36,598 bases of DNA, taken from Clostridiales bacterium DTU069. GTDB taxonomy: Bacteria; Bacillota; Clostridia; DSM-8532. Below the pieces are notes generated by a model, which was given only the letters and a program-made list of their open reading frames with translations, did not search any database and had not been told where the DNA came from. The position numbers and the translations under genes were made by a program. The stretch's first letter is position 1; every line of letters begins with the position of its first letter. The stretch lies in contig LFRV01000030.1 of the NCBI GenBank assembly GCA_001512485.1, forward strand, positions 1 to 36,598, read 5' to 3'. Positions 26,004-35,032 of the stretch are shown here, one piece after another.

Positions 26004-27775
26004 ACAAAAAAAACCGTACCTTTATTTCAGAATTTATTCGTAATTTGCCGATCCAGAAAAAGCTTTTGTTTTCATTCATAATTCTCACAGTTATTCCGGC
26101 CTTATTAATCGGAATTCTTTCTTTTTACCGCTCAAGCGAACTGCTTAAGCACAAGACCGAACAATATATGAAGGATATTCTTCTTGAAACGGGAAACAAC
26201 ATTGAAACGAAGCTGAGCGAAGTGGAAAGCCTGTCTTTTCAGATTGTTTCAAACTCGGTAATTCATGATTCATTATTAAAAAGCAATAAAGGGTTTACTG
26301 ACGAAAAAGAAAAGATTTATACCGAAAGAGCAATAGATTCGCAGCTAAGAAGCATGCTTCCTTCTGTTCCGGGTATCGCCGCAATACAGGTTCTATCGAA
26401 TGACGGGACTTCGTATTATATAAACCCGGCGTCGATTCCTTTAAGCGCGATGAGTCTGAATGACGCAGACAAAAAAATACTGGAAGACGGTAAAGGGAGC
26501 ATTCACTGGTTTGATACCGATCCGAATACCCAGACGATTGCAATGGGAAGAACTATCAACAGCGTAGCAAACCAGGAAAGAATAGGGTATGCGTTGATTT
26601 ATATACGTGAGAAAAGCATTATAGATGCTTTTAAAGATACGGAGCTTCTTAGGAACGGTGAAATATTTGTAGTGGGAAAAAACGGAAATATCATATCCTG
26701 CATAGAAAAGGAACTTTTGGGGCAGAGGAATGAATTCACAACGCTGGAAGAGTTGGAATACATAAACCCCAGGAGTTTCGGCACATCCAAAATAGACGGT
26801 ATGAACTATTATTTTCTATACGGGGAAATCAACGGCACAAACTGGCGAATGATAAGCTTTATACCCGCGGTCGAATATGAAAAGGAAATTATATGGCTTA
26901 GAAACTGGATTACGCTGATTATTATTGTGTGCTGTTTATTGTCTGTCGCGTTTTCCGTTGCGATATCAGGGGGAGTTTCAAAACCGGTCAGGGATCTTTC
27001 AAAAATGATGCGGGAAATCGGCGATGGGGACTTCAGCGTTTACAGTACATATGATTCAAAAGATGAAATAGGTGTTTTAAGCCGTCACTTCAATGAAATG
27101 GTAAGCCAGGTCAAAAATCTTATTCAAAAGGTGTACGAGGAAGAACTGTTAAAACAGAAAGCGGAGCTTAAATCGCTCAGGATGCAGATTAACCCACATT
27201 TTTTATACAATTCGCTCGAATCTATAAACTGGATGGCAAGAATACGCGGGGTGCCGGAAATCGGAAAAATGGTTAAAGCTCTCGGTGATCTTATGCGCGC
27301 AAGTATAAGCGGGGATGATTTTGTTACCGTTGGCGAAGAAATAAAGAATATAGAAAACTATTTGATTATTCAGAAATTCCGCTACGGCGATAAAATTGAG
27401 GTTAATATCGATATTAAACCCGGAATTGAAAAACATAAAATACCTAAGCTTATACTGCAGCCTATTGTAGAAAATGCCATTGTTCATGGAATAGAAAAAA
27501 TGGTTGGCAGCGGTATAATAAATATCTCCGGTGCGGTATCCGGCAACAACATTATACTTAAGGTTACGGATAACGGGCTGGGCATAAACGAGGACCGCAT
27601 AAAAACGATATTATCGGCTCCGGAACATGCCGGCAGGACGAATGGGCATACCAACATAGGTCTTAGAAATGTTGACCGCAGGATAAAAATATACTATGGA
27701 GAAGAATACGGTGTTCAAATCCAAAGCAGGGAAGGCCGGGGAACCACGGTCACACTGAGTTTTCCGATAGAGTAG
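26000..27775 (+). CDS. YesM-like sensor histidine kinase
   Basis: The 591-residue membrane kinase has a first membrane span at about 20-42, an extracytoplasmic sensing domain (about 43-295, Cache-like), a second span at about 298-322, a HAMP linker (VSKPVRDLSKMMREIGDGDF), a short coiled coil, and a His_kinase (HisKA_2-like) box LRMQINPHFLYNSLESINWM with H400 as phosphoacceptor. The HATPase domain has VENAIVHGIEKM, VTDNGLGINEDRI and NIGLRNVDRRIKI. Family members sense oligosaccharides, often with the ABC binding protein, and phosphorylate the partner YesN-like regulator. It directly precedes an ABC sugar importer. The ligand is unknown. Confidence 0.93.
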   Translation: MNKKNRTFISEFIRNLPIQKKLLFSFIILTVIPALLIGILSFYRSSELLKHKTEQYMKDILLETGNNIETKLSEVESLSFQIVSNSVIHDSLLKSNKGFTDEKEKIYTERAIDSQLRSMLPSVPGIAAIQVLSNDGTSYYINPASIPLSAMSLNDADKKILEDGKGSIHWFDTDPNTQTIAMGRTINSVANQERIGYALIYIREKSIIDAFKDTELLRNGEIFVVGKNGNIISCIEKELLGQRNEFTTLEELEYINPRSFGTSKIDGMNYYFLYGEINGTNWRMISFIPAVEYEKEIIWLRNWITLIIIVCCLLSVAFSVAISGGVSKPVRDLSKMMREIGDGDFSVYSTYDSKDEIGVLSRHFNEMVSQVKNLIQKVYEEELLKQKAELKSLRMQINPHFLYNSLESINWMARIRGVPEIGKMVKALGDLMRASISGDDFVTVGEEIKNIENYLIIQKFRYGDKIEVNIDIKPGIEKHKIPKLILQPIVENAIVHGIEKMVGSGIINISGAVSGNNIILKVTDNGLGINEDRIKTILSAPEHAGRTNGHTNIGLRNVDRRIKIYYGEEYGVQIQSREGRGTTVTLSFPIE

Positions 27776-27945
27776 TTGTCCGGTTAGAGCAGTTATTTAT
27801 TTTATATACAGAAAAAAAGCGGAAAAACAAGAAGTTAATATTTTCAACAATATGGTTAATTCTTACTAATGCTTTCTTATGTTTCCCTTTTTATAATATA
27901 GACAAGGCGTATTAAAATGTCTAAAAATAAAGGAGGAAACTGGCT

Positions 27946-29259
27946 ATGAAAAAAATCGCGTTGTTATTACTATGCGTATGTTTCTTTGCTGCGTCAGTTC
28001 TGACAGGTTGTACTCCAACTCCGACTGCTGAAGGAACCGGCGGCACAGAAGCCGCAACCGGAAAAGAACTTACCACTCTTAAAATCGAAGCATGGGGAAT
28101 TGAAACCGATCCTAACTCTGTAATCATCAAGGAAGCAGTACAACTGTACAATCAGAGAAACGACAATGTAGAGCTTACCATTGAGTTTACCGAACAGGAA
28201 CAGTACAAAACCAAAATTGCGACACTTATGGCGGCAAATGAAGCTCCTGACCTGTTTAACACCTGGGCTGCAGGATTTTTGAAACCCTTTGTTACATCAG
28301 GTAAGGTATACAGTATCAGTGAAGATCTTGACAAAGATCCGGAGTGGAAAAACCGGTTTGTACCCGGTATATTTGCAGGCTTTACATATGACGGCAAAAT
28401 ATACGCGTCTCCAAATACACAGACTGTTGTATGCCTGTTTTACAACAAGGAAATATTCGATAAATACAATCTTGAAGTACCGGAAACATATGAAGAATTA
28501 AAGACAGTCGTCAAAACGCTGAACGATAACGGAATAATCCCATTCGCACTTGGAAACAAGGCTCCGTGGGTAGGAGCGATGTACAGTGAACTGGTTGCCA
28601 ACCGCATCGGCGGCAGTGAACCGTTCGACAAAGTATATAATAAAACCGGCACATGGCTGGATCCTTCGTTCATAAAAGCCGGCGAGATTATGTATGAACT
28701 TGCCCAAATGAATGCTTTCCCTGAAGGCTTCAACGCCCTTGATAATGATCCGTCCAGGGAAATGTTCCTTGAAGGAAAAGCAGCGATGCATGTCATGGGC
28801 AGTTGGGCTATTCAACAGCTTACATATGAAGGAAGCCCGCTTATCGGTAAACTGGATGTTGCTAAATTCCCTGCTATAGAAGGTGGTAAGGGAGATATTA
28901 ACAACTGGCTTGGCCAGCCCGATCAGAGCTTTGCAATCAGCGCGCGCTGCAAGGATAAGGAAGCAGCCGTGAAATTCCTTAAACTGATGGCGGATCCGGA
29001 AATCCAGTTGAAGTTTGCTGAAGCAGGAAACCTGATTGCGACAAACGCACAGCTTGATCCTGCAAAAGCGAATCCTATTGCGACAAAGGTTGCCGAGTTA
29101 CAGAAAGATATGAATGAATTGTTTATATTCTATGATGTTGCTTTAGGGGCTGCTGTAGGAAATGAATACAATAACGCGATACAGGCGATTACCGCCGGCA
29201 CGGATCCTGTGGAAGCATTTACAACGCTTCAGGAATATACCGAGCAGAATTATGAATAA
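27946..29259 (+). CDS. Sugar-type ABC transporter substrate-binding lipoprotein
   Basis: The 437-residue protein begins with a lipoprotein signal, KKIALLLLCVCFFAA and the lipobox LTGC, with C22 as the lipidated residue. A Thr/Ala-rich linker and a family 1 solute-binding fold (SBP_bac_1) follow: VQLYNQRNDNVELTIEF, ANEAPDLFNTWAAGFLKP and AAMHVMGSWAIQQL. The C-terminal part has NNWLGQPDQSFAIS and KDKEAAVKFLKLMADPEIQ. It should capture an oligosaccharide outside the membrane and deliver it to the two downstream permeases. AAGGAGG precedes the start. The YesMN pair upstream likely controls it. Specificity cannot be read from sequence. Confidence 0.92.
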   Translation: MKKIALLLLCVCFFAASVLTGCTPTPTAEGTGGTEAATGKELTTLKIEAWGIETDPNSVIIKEAVQLYNQRNDNVELTIEFTEQEQYKTKIATLMAANEAPDLFNTWAAGFLKPFVTSGKVYSISEDLDKDPEWKNRFVPGIFAGFTYDGKIYASPNTQTVVCLFYNKEIFDKYNLEVPETYEELKTVVKTLNDNGIIPFALGNKAPWVGAMYSELVANRIGGSEPFDKVYNKTGTWLDPSFIKAGEIMYELAQMNAFPEGFNALDNDPSREMFLEGKAAMHVMGSWAIQQLTYEGSPLIGKLDVAKFPAIEGGKGDINNWLGQPDQSFAISARCKDKEAAVKFLKLMADPEIQLKFAEAGNLIATNAQLDPAKANPIATKVAELQKDMNELFIFYDVALGAAVGNEYNNAIQAITAGTDPVEAFTTLQEYTEQNYE

Positions 29260-29280
29260 CGATAACCGATCTTATTTGAA

Positions 29281-29311
29281 AATGGTCAGGAGGCTCTGCC
29301 TCTTGACCATT
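29281..29311 (+). other. Intercistronic hairpin between binding-protein and permease genes
   Basis: AATGGTCAGGAGGC (29281-29294) pairs with GCCTCTTGACCATT (29298-29311) over 14 positions with one G-U pair and a 3-nt loop. No T run follows. Such hairpins after binding-protein genes commonly stabilise the upstream mRNA and lower permease output. Confidence 0.75.
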
Positions 29312-29352
29312 GGTTGTATTAACATTTACCAATGTTTTCAGGAGAGCTCGCT

Positions 29353-30237
29353 ATGGAATCGATGCTGAAAAACAAGAAAACAATTCTCTCTTTTATATTG
29401 CCGGGATTGATTATTTATATTTTAATCGTCATTATCCCGATATTAAACACAATTTATCACAGCGCATTTAAATGGAACATACTTGGCAGCAAAAATTTTA
29501 TCGGTTTTGATAACTTTGTAAACATGTTCACAAGGGATAAAATATTTATTAAAAGCATGAAAAACACTTTTTTGCTTATGATCTCGTCCCTCGTCATACA
29601 AACACCGCTCGCAATTCTTCTCGCCGTGGCCCTTAGCGGGAATATAAAATTTAAACGTTATTACAAAACTGTCTTTTTCATGCCGAACATTATAGCCAGT
29701 GTTGCCATCGGGCTTTTATGGTCTTTCATATATAATCCTGAGTTCGGAATAATAAACAGATTGCTCGAAGCTGTCGGGCTAAACAGCTTAAAAAGATTAT
29801 GGCTTGCGGACATGAAAACCGTCATGCCATCGATAATTGTAGTTATCTGCTGGCAATTCATCGGATATCATATGATTCTTTATCTGGCGGCTATTGAAAA
29901 CATACCTAAGGATTTGAGGGAAGCAGCGCTTATAGACGGCGTAAATTCAGTAAAAATGCTATGGTATATTACGCTGCCTTTAATCAGGCATATGATCGGT
30001 ATTGATGTTGTTCTTATGGCTACAGGTTCCCTTCGTTTCTTTGATTTGATATATGTAATGACAAACGGGGGGCCGAACCATGCAAGCGAGGTAATCGCAT
30101 CTTACATGTACTATAAATCGTTCAGAGATTATCAGTATGGTTACGGCAGCGCTGTTTCGGTTGTATTATTGGTTTTGTGTCTTGTTATAGCTTATATCCT
30201 GCAGCGGCTTTTCCGTTCGGAAAAACTTGAGTACTAA
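29353..30237 (+). CDS. ABC sugar transporter permease (MalF/UgpA type)
   Basis: The 294-residue integral membrane protein has about six membrane spans. The binding-protein-dependent transport signature that contacts the ATPase appears as LREAALIDGVNSVKMLWYITLPLI near residues 193-216. The N-terminus LPGLIIYILIVIIPILNT and the IASVAIGLLWSFIYNPEFGIIN segment are typical of sugar permeases next to MalF. ATG 29353 follows AGGAGA at 29340-29345. An in-frame ATG at 29332 overlaps that site and is less likely. It pairs with the permease encoded 17 bp downstream. No ATPase gene is nearby, so a shared MsmK/UgpC-type ATPase encoded elsewhere is presumed. Confidence 0.92.
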   Translation: MESMLKNKKTILSFILPGLIIYILIVIIPILNTIYHSAFKWNILGSKNFIGFDNFVNMFTRDKIFIKSMKNTFLLMISSLVIQTPLAILLAVALSGNIKFKRYYKTVFFMPNIIASVAIGLLWSFIYNPEFGIINRLLEAVGLNSLKRLWLADMKTVMPSIIVVICWQFIGYHMILYLAAIENIPKDLREAALIDGVNSVKMLWYITLPLIRHMIGIDVVLMATGSLRFFDLIYVMTNGGPNHASEVIASYMYYKSFRDYQYGYGSAVSVVLLVLCLVIAYILQRLFRSEKLEY

Positions 30238-30254
30238 AGGAGTGCTTTCTTTTC

Positions 30255-31100
30255 ATGGTTTTCAATAAGATGCTGAAAAAAATCAAGATTGGCGGGATTC
30301 TTTTTCACATGGTACTTCTGGTACTGTCATTAACATGCCTGTATCCTTTGTTTTGGCTGTTAATTAATTCCGTAAAGACAAATTCCGAGTTATTCGGCGA
30401 TCCCTGGGGGTTTGCCTCTTCGATACAAATAAATAACTACGTAACGGCATGGGTATCCGGAAAGATTGGAATCAGCTTTTTCAATTCATCCCTGGTATCA
30501 ATCTCCTCCGTAATAATTACAATCTTTCTGTCGAGTGCGGCTGCGTTTGCGATAAGCAGACTTAAGTGGAAACTTTCTTCTTTTGTTTTAAGCCTGTTTT
30601 TGTTAGGAATTATGATACCGATACACTCAACTTTAATTCCGCTGTTTACAATGTTTAATAAAATCGGCATTATAAACCGGTATATTGCGCTGATACTTCC
30701 ATATGTGGCGTTTGCTCTTCCAACATCGATATTTATATTGTCAGGCTTCATGAAAACTTTCCCAAGCGAAATAGAGGAAGCAGTGATCATTGACGGGTGC
30801 AGCATGGCCGGTTTCTTCTGGAGGATTTTATTTCCGCTGAGCAAATCGCCAATTGCGACGATATCTATTTTTAACTTTGTGGGCATGTGGAATGAGTTGA
30901 TGTTTGCGTTAATATTTCTGTCAGATCCGAACAAAACAACGCTTCCGGTTAGCTTAACCCGTTTCAAGGGTCAGTATTCAACGAACTGGACAGTACAGCT
31001 TGCAGCGGTTGTAACAATGATTATACCAAGCATAACTGCTTACATATTTTTAAATGACAAGATTATTGAAAGTATAACGGTAGGATCGGTAAAAGGCTGA
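30255..31100 (+). CDS. ABC sugar transporter permease (MalG/UgpE type)
   Basis: The 281-residue membrane protein carries six predicted spans and the EAA loop EIEEAVIIDGCSMAGFFWRILFPLSKSP reduced to its core EEAVIIDGCS near residues 174-183, which binds the ATPase. LTCLYPLFWLLINSVKTNSE near the N-terminus, IPIHSTLIPLFTMFNKIGIIN and LPVSLTRFKGQYSTNW are family-typical. It forms the heterodimeric channel with the preceding permease. GGAGTG lies 12 bases before the start, a slightly long spacing. It is the last gene of the importer operon and is convergent with the L,D-transpeptidase gene. Confidence 0.92.
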   Translation: MVFNKMLKKIKIGGILFHMVLLVLSLTCLYPLFWLLINSVKTNSELFGDPWGFASSIQINNYVTAWVSGKIGISFFNSSLVSISSVIITIFLSSAAAFAISRLKWKLSSFVLSLFLLGIMIPIHSTLIPLFTMFNKIGIINRYIALILPYVAFALPTSIFILSGFMKTFPSEIEEAVIIDGCSMAGFFWRILFPLSKSPIATISIFNFVGMWNELMFALIFLSDPNKTTLPVSLTRFKGQYSTNWTVQLAAVVTMIIPSITAYIFLNDKIIESITVGSVKG

Positions 31101-31126
31101 AAATATATTTGCAAGACGCAGGTTTT

Positions 31127-31876
31127 TTATTCCAGCATGGCTTCATTGTATTTTCGCATAAGTTTTTCCCATGTGCTTATATTCACAATCCCTGTAACAG
31201 CGAGCTTTTCGTCTTTTTGAAAAGCCATAACTGCTTTTTTCGTTTTCGGCCCAAATTTGCCGTTGCACCAGTCATGGAAATAATTAAGGTATTTTAAGGC
31301 TTTTTGGACCTGGTACACATCTGAACCGAAATCCCCGTCTTTTAAATTTCTGAAAGGCTGGTTATCATATACAATTTTAACTTTTGTTCCGTATGGGATG
31401 TACTTATAAAGTTCATTTGCGTCGTCATTGTTCATGCGTATACATCCGCCCGATACATTTTGCCTGCCGATTGCCCACGGATGTCTTGTCCCGTGTATTC
31501 CATACTTACCCCACGGAACGTTAAGACCCATCCATGCGCCGCCAAAACCATCACCCCAGTTGCCTTTTTCAATAATTATCCAGTCACCTACAGGAGACGG
31601 GGAATTTATCTTCCCGCCCGAAACGGGATATGTTTTATATAATTGCTCATCCCTAAATACATACATGAGCTGTTCATCAAGATTTATATATATACGGTAC
31701 GGGTTATTTGATACGAGGATATAATTGCTGACCGGTATTGACGTTAGTTCCGTATTTCGGTCAACGCGGATTATTAATTCCTTGACACAAAAAAGCAATA
31801 TTAGGACAAAAAATAAAGTTTTCCAGTAATATATTGCTTTTCGCATATACACCTTTTCCGATATAACAGAGCGCAT
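31127..31876 (-). CDS. L,D-transpeptidase (YkuD fold) with C-terminal peptidoglycan-binding domain
   Basis: The 249-residue protein has an N-terminal hydrophobic segment (about residues 17-35) that is a membrane anchor or signal. A YkuD catalytic domain (about 50-165) contains the motif HGTRHPWAIGRQNVSGGCIRM, with the conserved His and the nucleophilic Cys. A C-terminal PG_binding_1 domain (about 180-245) shows GDFGSDVYQVQKALKYLNY and NGKFGPKTKKAVMAFQK. It would form 3-3 cross-links in peptidoglycan or attach proteins to it, outside the membrane. The start at 31876 has GAGGTG upstream. The in-frame ATG at 31846 is also possible and would still keep the hydrophobic segment. It is divergent from the carboxypeptidase gene, another wall enzyme. 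Confidence 0.92.
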   Translation of the reverse strand: MRSVISEKVYMRKAIYYWKTLFFVLILLFCVKELIIRVDRNTELTSIPVSNYILVSNNPYRIYINLDEQLMYVFRDEQLYKTYPVSGGKINSPSPVGDWIIIEKGNWGDGFGGAWMGLNVPWGKYGIHGTRHPWAIGRQNVSGGCIRMNNDDANELYKYIPYGTKVKIVYDNQPFRNLKDGDFGSDVYQVQKALKYLNYFHDWCNGKFGPKTKKAVMAFQKDEKLAVTGIVNISTWEKLMRKYNEAMLE

Positions 31877-31996
31877 TTGTTACACCTCGTAAGGTTAGAC
31901 GCAAGTCCGTGCAAAGCACCGCTAAAACAAGTATATGAGCTTAAACGCATCAAAATATCCGAAAAGCATATTCAAAAGTCTAAATTTTTAACGGGG

Positions 31997-32026
31997 TTGT
32001 ACTATTATTAAGCTGAAATATATATA
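31997..32026 (+). promoter_or_regulatory. Possible promoter of the carboxypeptidase gene
   Basis: TTGTAC (31997-32002) precedes TATATA (32021-32026) by 18 bp, 47 bp before the start codon. The region is AT-rich, so the match is only suggestive. No clear SigF/SigG boxes were found. Confidence 0.38.
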
Positions 32027-32073
32027 TTTTATAGAGTAATTCTTAAAAATTCCTGCCTGGGAGGAATACTGTT

Positions 32074-33258
32074 TTGAAAAGGCTCTTTGCGTTTGTTTTG
32101 CTGATTATGATATTTTTTACGACATGGACAGCAGCAGACGATATAAATGAAGAGATACCGACATCTTCAATATTTGAAGGCATATCGGCGGATGTTTCCA
32201 TTGAGGATTATCCTAAGATAAATGCACGTTCCGCGCTTGTAATGGATTTTGAATCCGGGAGGGTGCTTTTTGAAAAAAACGGGTATGTAAAAAGGCCTAT
32301 GGCAAGCACAACAAAAATAATGACGGCAATTATTGCATTGGAAAACGGTAATCTTGATGATATTGTGAAAGTAAGTAAAAACGCGGCTTCAATATGGGGA
32401 TCAACGATACATTTAACTGCAGGGGAAGAGGTATCCTTAAGAGAGTTGATGTACGGGCTGCTGTTATGTTCAGGAAATGACGCAGCGATCGCGATAAGCG
32501 AACACATTGCGGGAAGTGTGGAAGAGTTTCTTAAAATGATGAACCGCAAAGCAGAGGAAATAGGGGCATATAACACGCATTTTACGAGTCCGCACGGCCT
32601 TGACGGCACAGGGCATTATTCAACCGCATACGATCTTGCCGTGATAACAAGATATGCGTTGAACAATCCGGTATTTAACGAGATAGTTAGAACAAAATCG
32701 ATAACTATAGGAAAAAGATATATGGCAAACACAAATGAAATGCTCGCAGGATATGAGGGGGCCGACGGCGTAAAAACAGGTTATACCGGAAAAGCGGGAA
32801 GATGCCTCGTTACGTCGGCAACGAGGGATGGGAGGCGTTTTATATCCGTTGTATTATTCTGCGACAGCAGGCACCAGCGCGCGCTCAGCAGTAAACAAAT
32901 TTTAGACTACGCATTCGCAAACTATCACTACAGAACAATAATAAATAGCGAATATATCGGAATGCTGCCCGTGTATAAAGGTTTTGAAAAATCTGTTCCG
33001 GTATATGTCGAGAAAAACGTTACAATGCCTTTGACGGAATCGGAGTATCAAAGCCTTTACACTAAAATATCGCTGCCGTCGGAAGTTATCGCGCCAATCA
33101 GGGAAAGAGATTTCGTTGGAACTTTATCTGTTTACTTAAACGATGAAATATTGTGCGAATCTGTTATCCGTGCAGGAAAAAGCATTAAGAAGAAAAACAT
33201 ACTTGAATACCTTGTCGATGTCTTTATCGCGTGGCTTAAGCTGATGCGTGAAAGTTAA
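32074..33258 (+). CDS. D-alanyl-D-alanine carboxypeptidase (DacF/PBP5-like)
   Basis: The 394-residue exported enzyme trims the terminal D-Ala of peptidoglycan stem peptides. It has a signal peptide (RLFAFVLLIMIFFTTW, cut near A20) and an S11-family penicillin-binding domain. The three catalytic motifs are S78-T-T-K81, S133-G-N135 and K233-T-G235. HGLDGTGHYSTAYDLA is also family-typical. A C-terminal PBP5_C domain (about 285-375) precedes a final hydrophobic/charged helix (YLVDVFIAWLKLM) that may attach it to the membrane. The TTG start at 32074 follows GGGAGGA. Several paralogues exist in spore formers (DacA, DacB, DacF), so the exact symbol is left open. Confidence 0.93.
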   Translation: MKRLFAFVLLIMIFFTTWTAADDINEEIPTSSIFEGISADVSIEDYPKINARSALVMDFESGRVLFEKNGYVKRPMASTTKIMTAIIALENGNLDDIVKVSKNAASIWGSTIHLTAGEEVSLRELMYGLLLCSGNDAAIAISEHIAGSVEEFLKMMNRKAEEIGAYNTHFTSPHGLDGTGHYSTAYDLAVITRYALNNPVFNEIVRTKSITIGKRYMANTNEMLAGYEGADGVKTGYTGKAGRCLVTSATRDGRRFISVVLFCDSRHQRALSSKQILDYAFANYHYRTIINSEYIGMLPVYKGFEKSVPVYVEKNVTMPLTESEYQSLYTKISLPSEVIAPIRERDFVGTLSVYLNDEILCESVIRAGKSIKKKNILEYLVDVFIAWLKLMRES

Positions 33259-33349
33259 TGTTATTGCAGCCCGTATAATACAAATCCTGCAACAATTCAT
33301 ACTTTTATTAACTAATTAAAAGTTAATATGAAACTTCTTATTTTTAAAC

Positions 33350-33378
33350 TTGCAATATAATCAGTAATGTATTATTAT
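33350..33378 (+). promoter_or_regulatory. Possible promoter of the aminotransferase gene
   Basis: TTGCAA (33350-33355) and TATTAT (33373-33378) are 17 bp apart. About 30 nt further, the perfect 9-bp inverted repeat GCACATGAA/TTCATGTGC (33408-33432) lies in the leader and could be an operator or an RNA hairpin. Confidence 0.45.
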
Positions 33379-33407
33379 ATCATTTAAGGTTTTTTCGCAT
33401 AAATAAA

Positions 33408-33432
33408 GCACATGAATAATCTTTTCATGTGC
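33408..33432. other. Inverted repeat before the aminotransferase gene
   Basis: GCACATGAA (33408-33416) and TTCATGTGC (33424-33432) are perfect complements separated by 7 bases. There is no T run on the plus strand. It could be an operator for an unknown regulator or a leader hairpin. Confidence 0.5.
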
Positions 33433-33476
33433 GTGTTATTGTACAAACGATATTACTATTGCCGGAGGAATAAACA

Positions 33477-34745
33477 ATGAGCGTTTATGAAGGATTCAGC
33501 AAACAGCAGCTTATTATCAGAAAGAAAGAGATGGAACAAAGGTTTTCCTGTTATAGAAAGCAAAACCTTAAATTGGACATGTCAAGGGGGAAACCTTGTT
33601 CGGAACAGCTTGATCTTTCCAATGCGATATTTGAATACAACGGCGATTTTATTACGGAAGAAGGCTGTGACTGCAGAAATTACGGTTTACCTGACGGCAT
33701 TTCCGAGATGAAGAAAATATTTGCCGAAATACTTGGCGTTGGTTCCGAAAATGTCATTGTTGGAAACAGTTCCAGCCTGAATATGATGTATGATACGTTT
33801 GTGAGAGCATATTTATTCGGAATTAACGGCTGCGAACCGTGGGGCAGGCTTGAAAAAGTCCGTTTTTTGTGCCCGTCTCCGGGATATGACCGTCATTTTG
33901 CAATCTGTGAACAATTCAATATGGATATGATAACAATTCCTATGAAGGAAGACGGTCCTGATATGGATATGGTAGAGGAATTGGTCAGGGAGGATGAATT
34001 GATAAAGGGGATATGGTGCATTCCGATGTACAGCAACCCGACCGGTGCGGTTTATTCTGACGATGTTGTTAAAAGACTTGCCGGGATGAAAACAAAAGCG
34101 GCCGATTTTCGCATATTCTGGGATAATGCTTACGCAGTGCATCATTTATACGAGGAAAACAAAATTTTGAACATTCTCGACGAATGCCAAAAAGCCGGCA
34201 ACGCCGACAGGGTGTATATGTTTGCTTCAACAGCAAAAATAACTTTTGCCGGTTCCGGTGTTGCAGCAATGGCGTCAAGTTTGGATAATGTGCGCCAGAT
34301 AAAAGAAAAGATATCTATCCAGAAAATATGTTCAAACAAGATAAACCAGTTTTTACACGCACGTTTTTTGAAAGATTATGACGGCATAAGAGCTCATATG
34401 GAAAAACACGCTAAAATATTAAGACCAAAATTTGAAGCGGTTTCGGACATATTAAGCAGAAACCTTTCGGGATTAGGGATCGCGTCTTGGACCACACCAC
34501 GGGGAGGATATTTTATAAGTCTTGATGTGCATGAAGGCTGCGCTAAAAAAGTGGTTGAAAAAGCCAAAGAGGCAGGAGTCACCCTGACGCCTGCAGGAGC
34601 AACATTCCCATACGGCCGTGATCCTAACGACAGAAACATAAGAATTGCACCGACTTATCCTCCGCTGGAGGAGTTAAAGAGTGCGGTTGAGGTTCTGTGT
34701 ATATGCGTGGAACTGGCAGTTCTTGAAAAAATACTTCAGGATTAA
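33477..34745 (+). CDS. Class Ic aspartate aminotransferase (PF12897-type PLP enzyme)
   Basis: The 422-residue fold-type I PLP enzyme likely interconverts aspartate and oxaloacetate with 2-oxoglutarate/glutamate. LDMSRGKPCSEQLDLS near the N-terminus, YGLPDGISEMKKIFAEILG, GNSSSLNMMYD (cofactor phosphate contact), MYSNPTGAVYS, WDNAYAVHHL and FASTAKITFAGSGVAA, in which K254 is the PLP lysine, match the Aminotran_MocR group. That group includes the Corynebacterium AspT-like class Ic aspartate aminotransferases. It has no N-terminal GntR domain, so it is not a MocR regulator. GGAGGA precedes ATG 33477, and a strong terminator follows the stop. It may also transaminate the aromatic keto acids; the sequence does not settle this. 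Confidence 0.87.
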   Translation: MSVYEGFSKQQLIIRKKEMEQRFSCYRKQNLKLDMSRGKPCSEQLDLSNAIFEYNGDFITEEGCDCRNYGLPDGISEMKKIFAEILGVGSENVIVGNSSSLNMMYDTFVRAYLFGINGCEPWGRLEKVRFLCPSPGYDRHFAICEQFNMDMITIPMKEDGPDMDMVEELVREDELIKGIWCIPMYSNPTGAVYSDDVVKRLAGMKTKAADFRIFWDNAYAVHHLYEENKILNILDECQKAGNADRVYMFASTAKITFAGSGVAAMASSLDNVRQIKEKISIQKICSNKINQFLHARFLKDYDGIRAHMEKHAKILRPKFEAVSDILSRNLSGLGIASWTTPRGGYFISLDVHEGCAKKVVEKAKEAGVTLTPAGATFPYGRDPNDRNIRIAPTYPPLEELKSAVEVLCICVELAVLEKILQD

Positions 34746-34769
34746 AATATTTACGAAAAACCGGCGGAT

Positions 34770-34802
34770 AGAGACGCATAAATAAACGCGTCTCTTTTTT
34801 AT
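34770..34802 (+). terminator. Terminator of the aminotransferase gene
   Basis: AGAGACGC (34770-34777) and GCGTCTCT (34788-34795) pair perfectly across a 10-nt loop and are followed by a run of T residues, 25 nt after the stop codon. Confidence 0.92.
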
Positions 34803-34916
34803 TTTATCCCGTGAATAAATTTAAGAAAAACAGTAACAAATCCTGGAGAAATATTAAAATTATATCTGGATTTTTAAATGAAAAGAATATATAATATTGG
34901 TAAACGGTTAATTACA

Positions 34917-34931
34917 ATAACATGATGTTAT
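34917..34931. promoter_or_regulatory. Candidate operator for the GntR regulator
   Basis: ATAACAT and ATGTTAT are perfect inverted half-sites around one central G. A single ATAACAT half-site recurs at 35064-35070. Position near a TATAAT box and upstream of a GntR gene suggests autoregulation, which is inference. Confidence 0.4.
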
Positions 34932-34993
34932 GATGTGTTATTGTCTTTACTTTTTGAAATGCAAAAAACACTTCTTTAACATGACCGTAAAAC

Positions 34994-35032
34994 AAAAAAA
35001 GCAAGAAAATATATCCAATTTCCTTGCTTTTT
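34994..35032. terminator. Bidirectional terminator-like hairpin
   Basis: AAAAAGCAAG (34996-35005) pairs with CTTGCTTTTT (35023-35032). On the plus strand the T run is part of the stem; on the minus strand seven T residues follow. It may end a short transcript from the TATAAT at 34890, or block antisense transcription. Confidence 0.5.
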
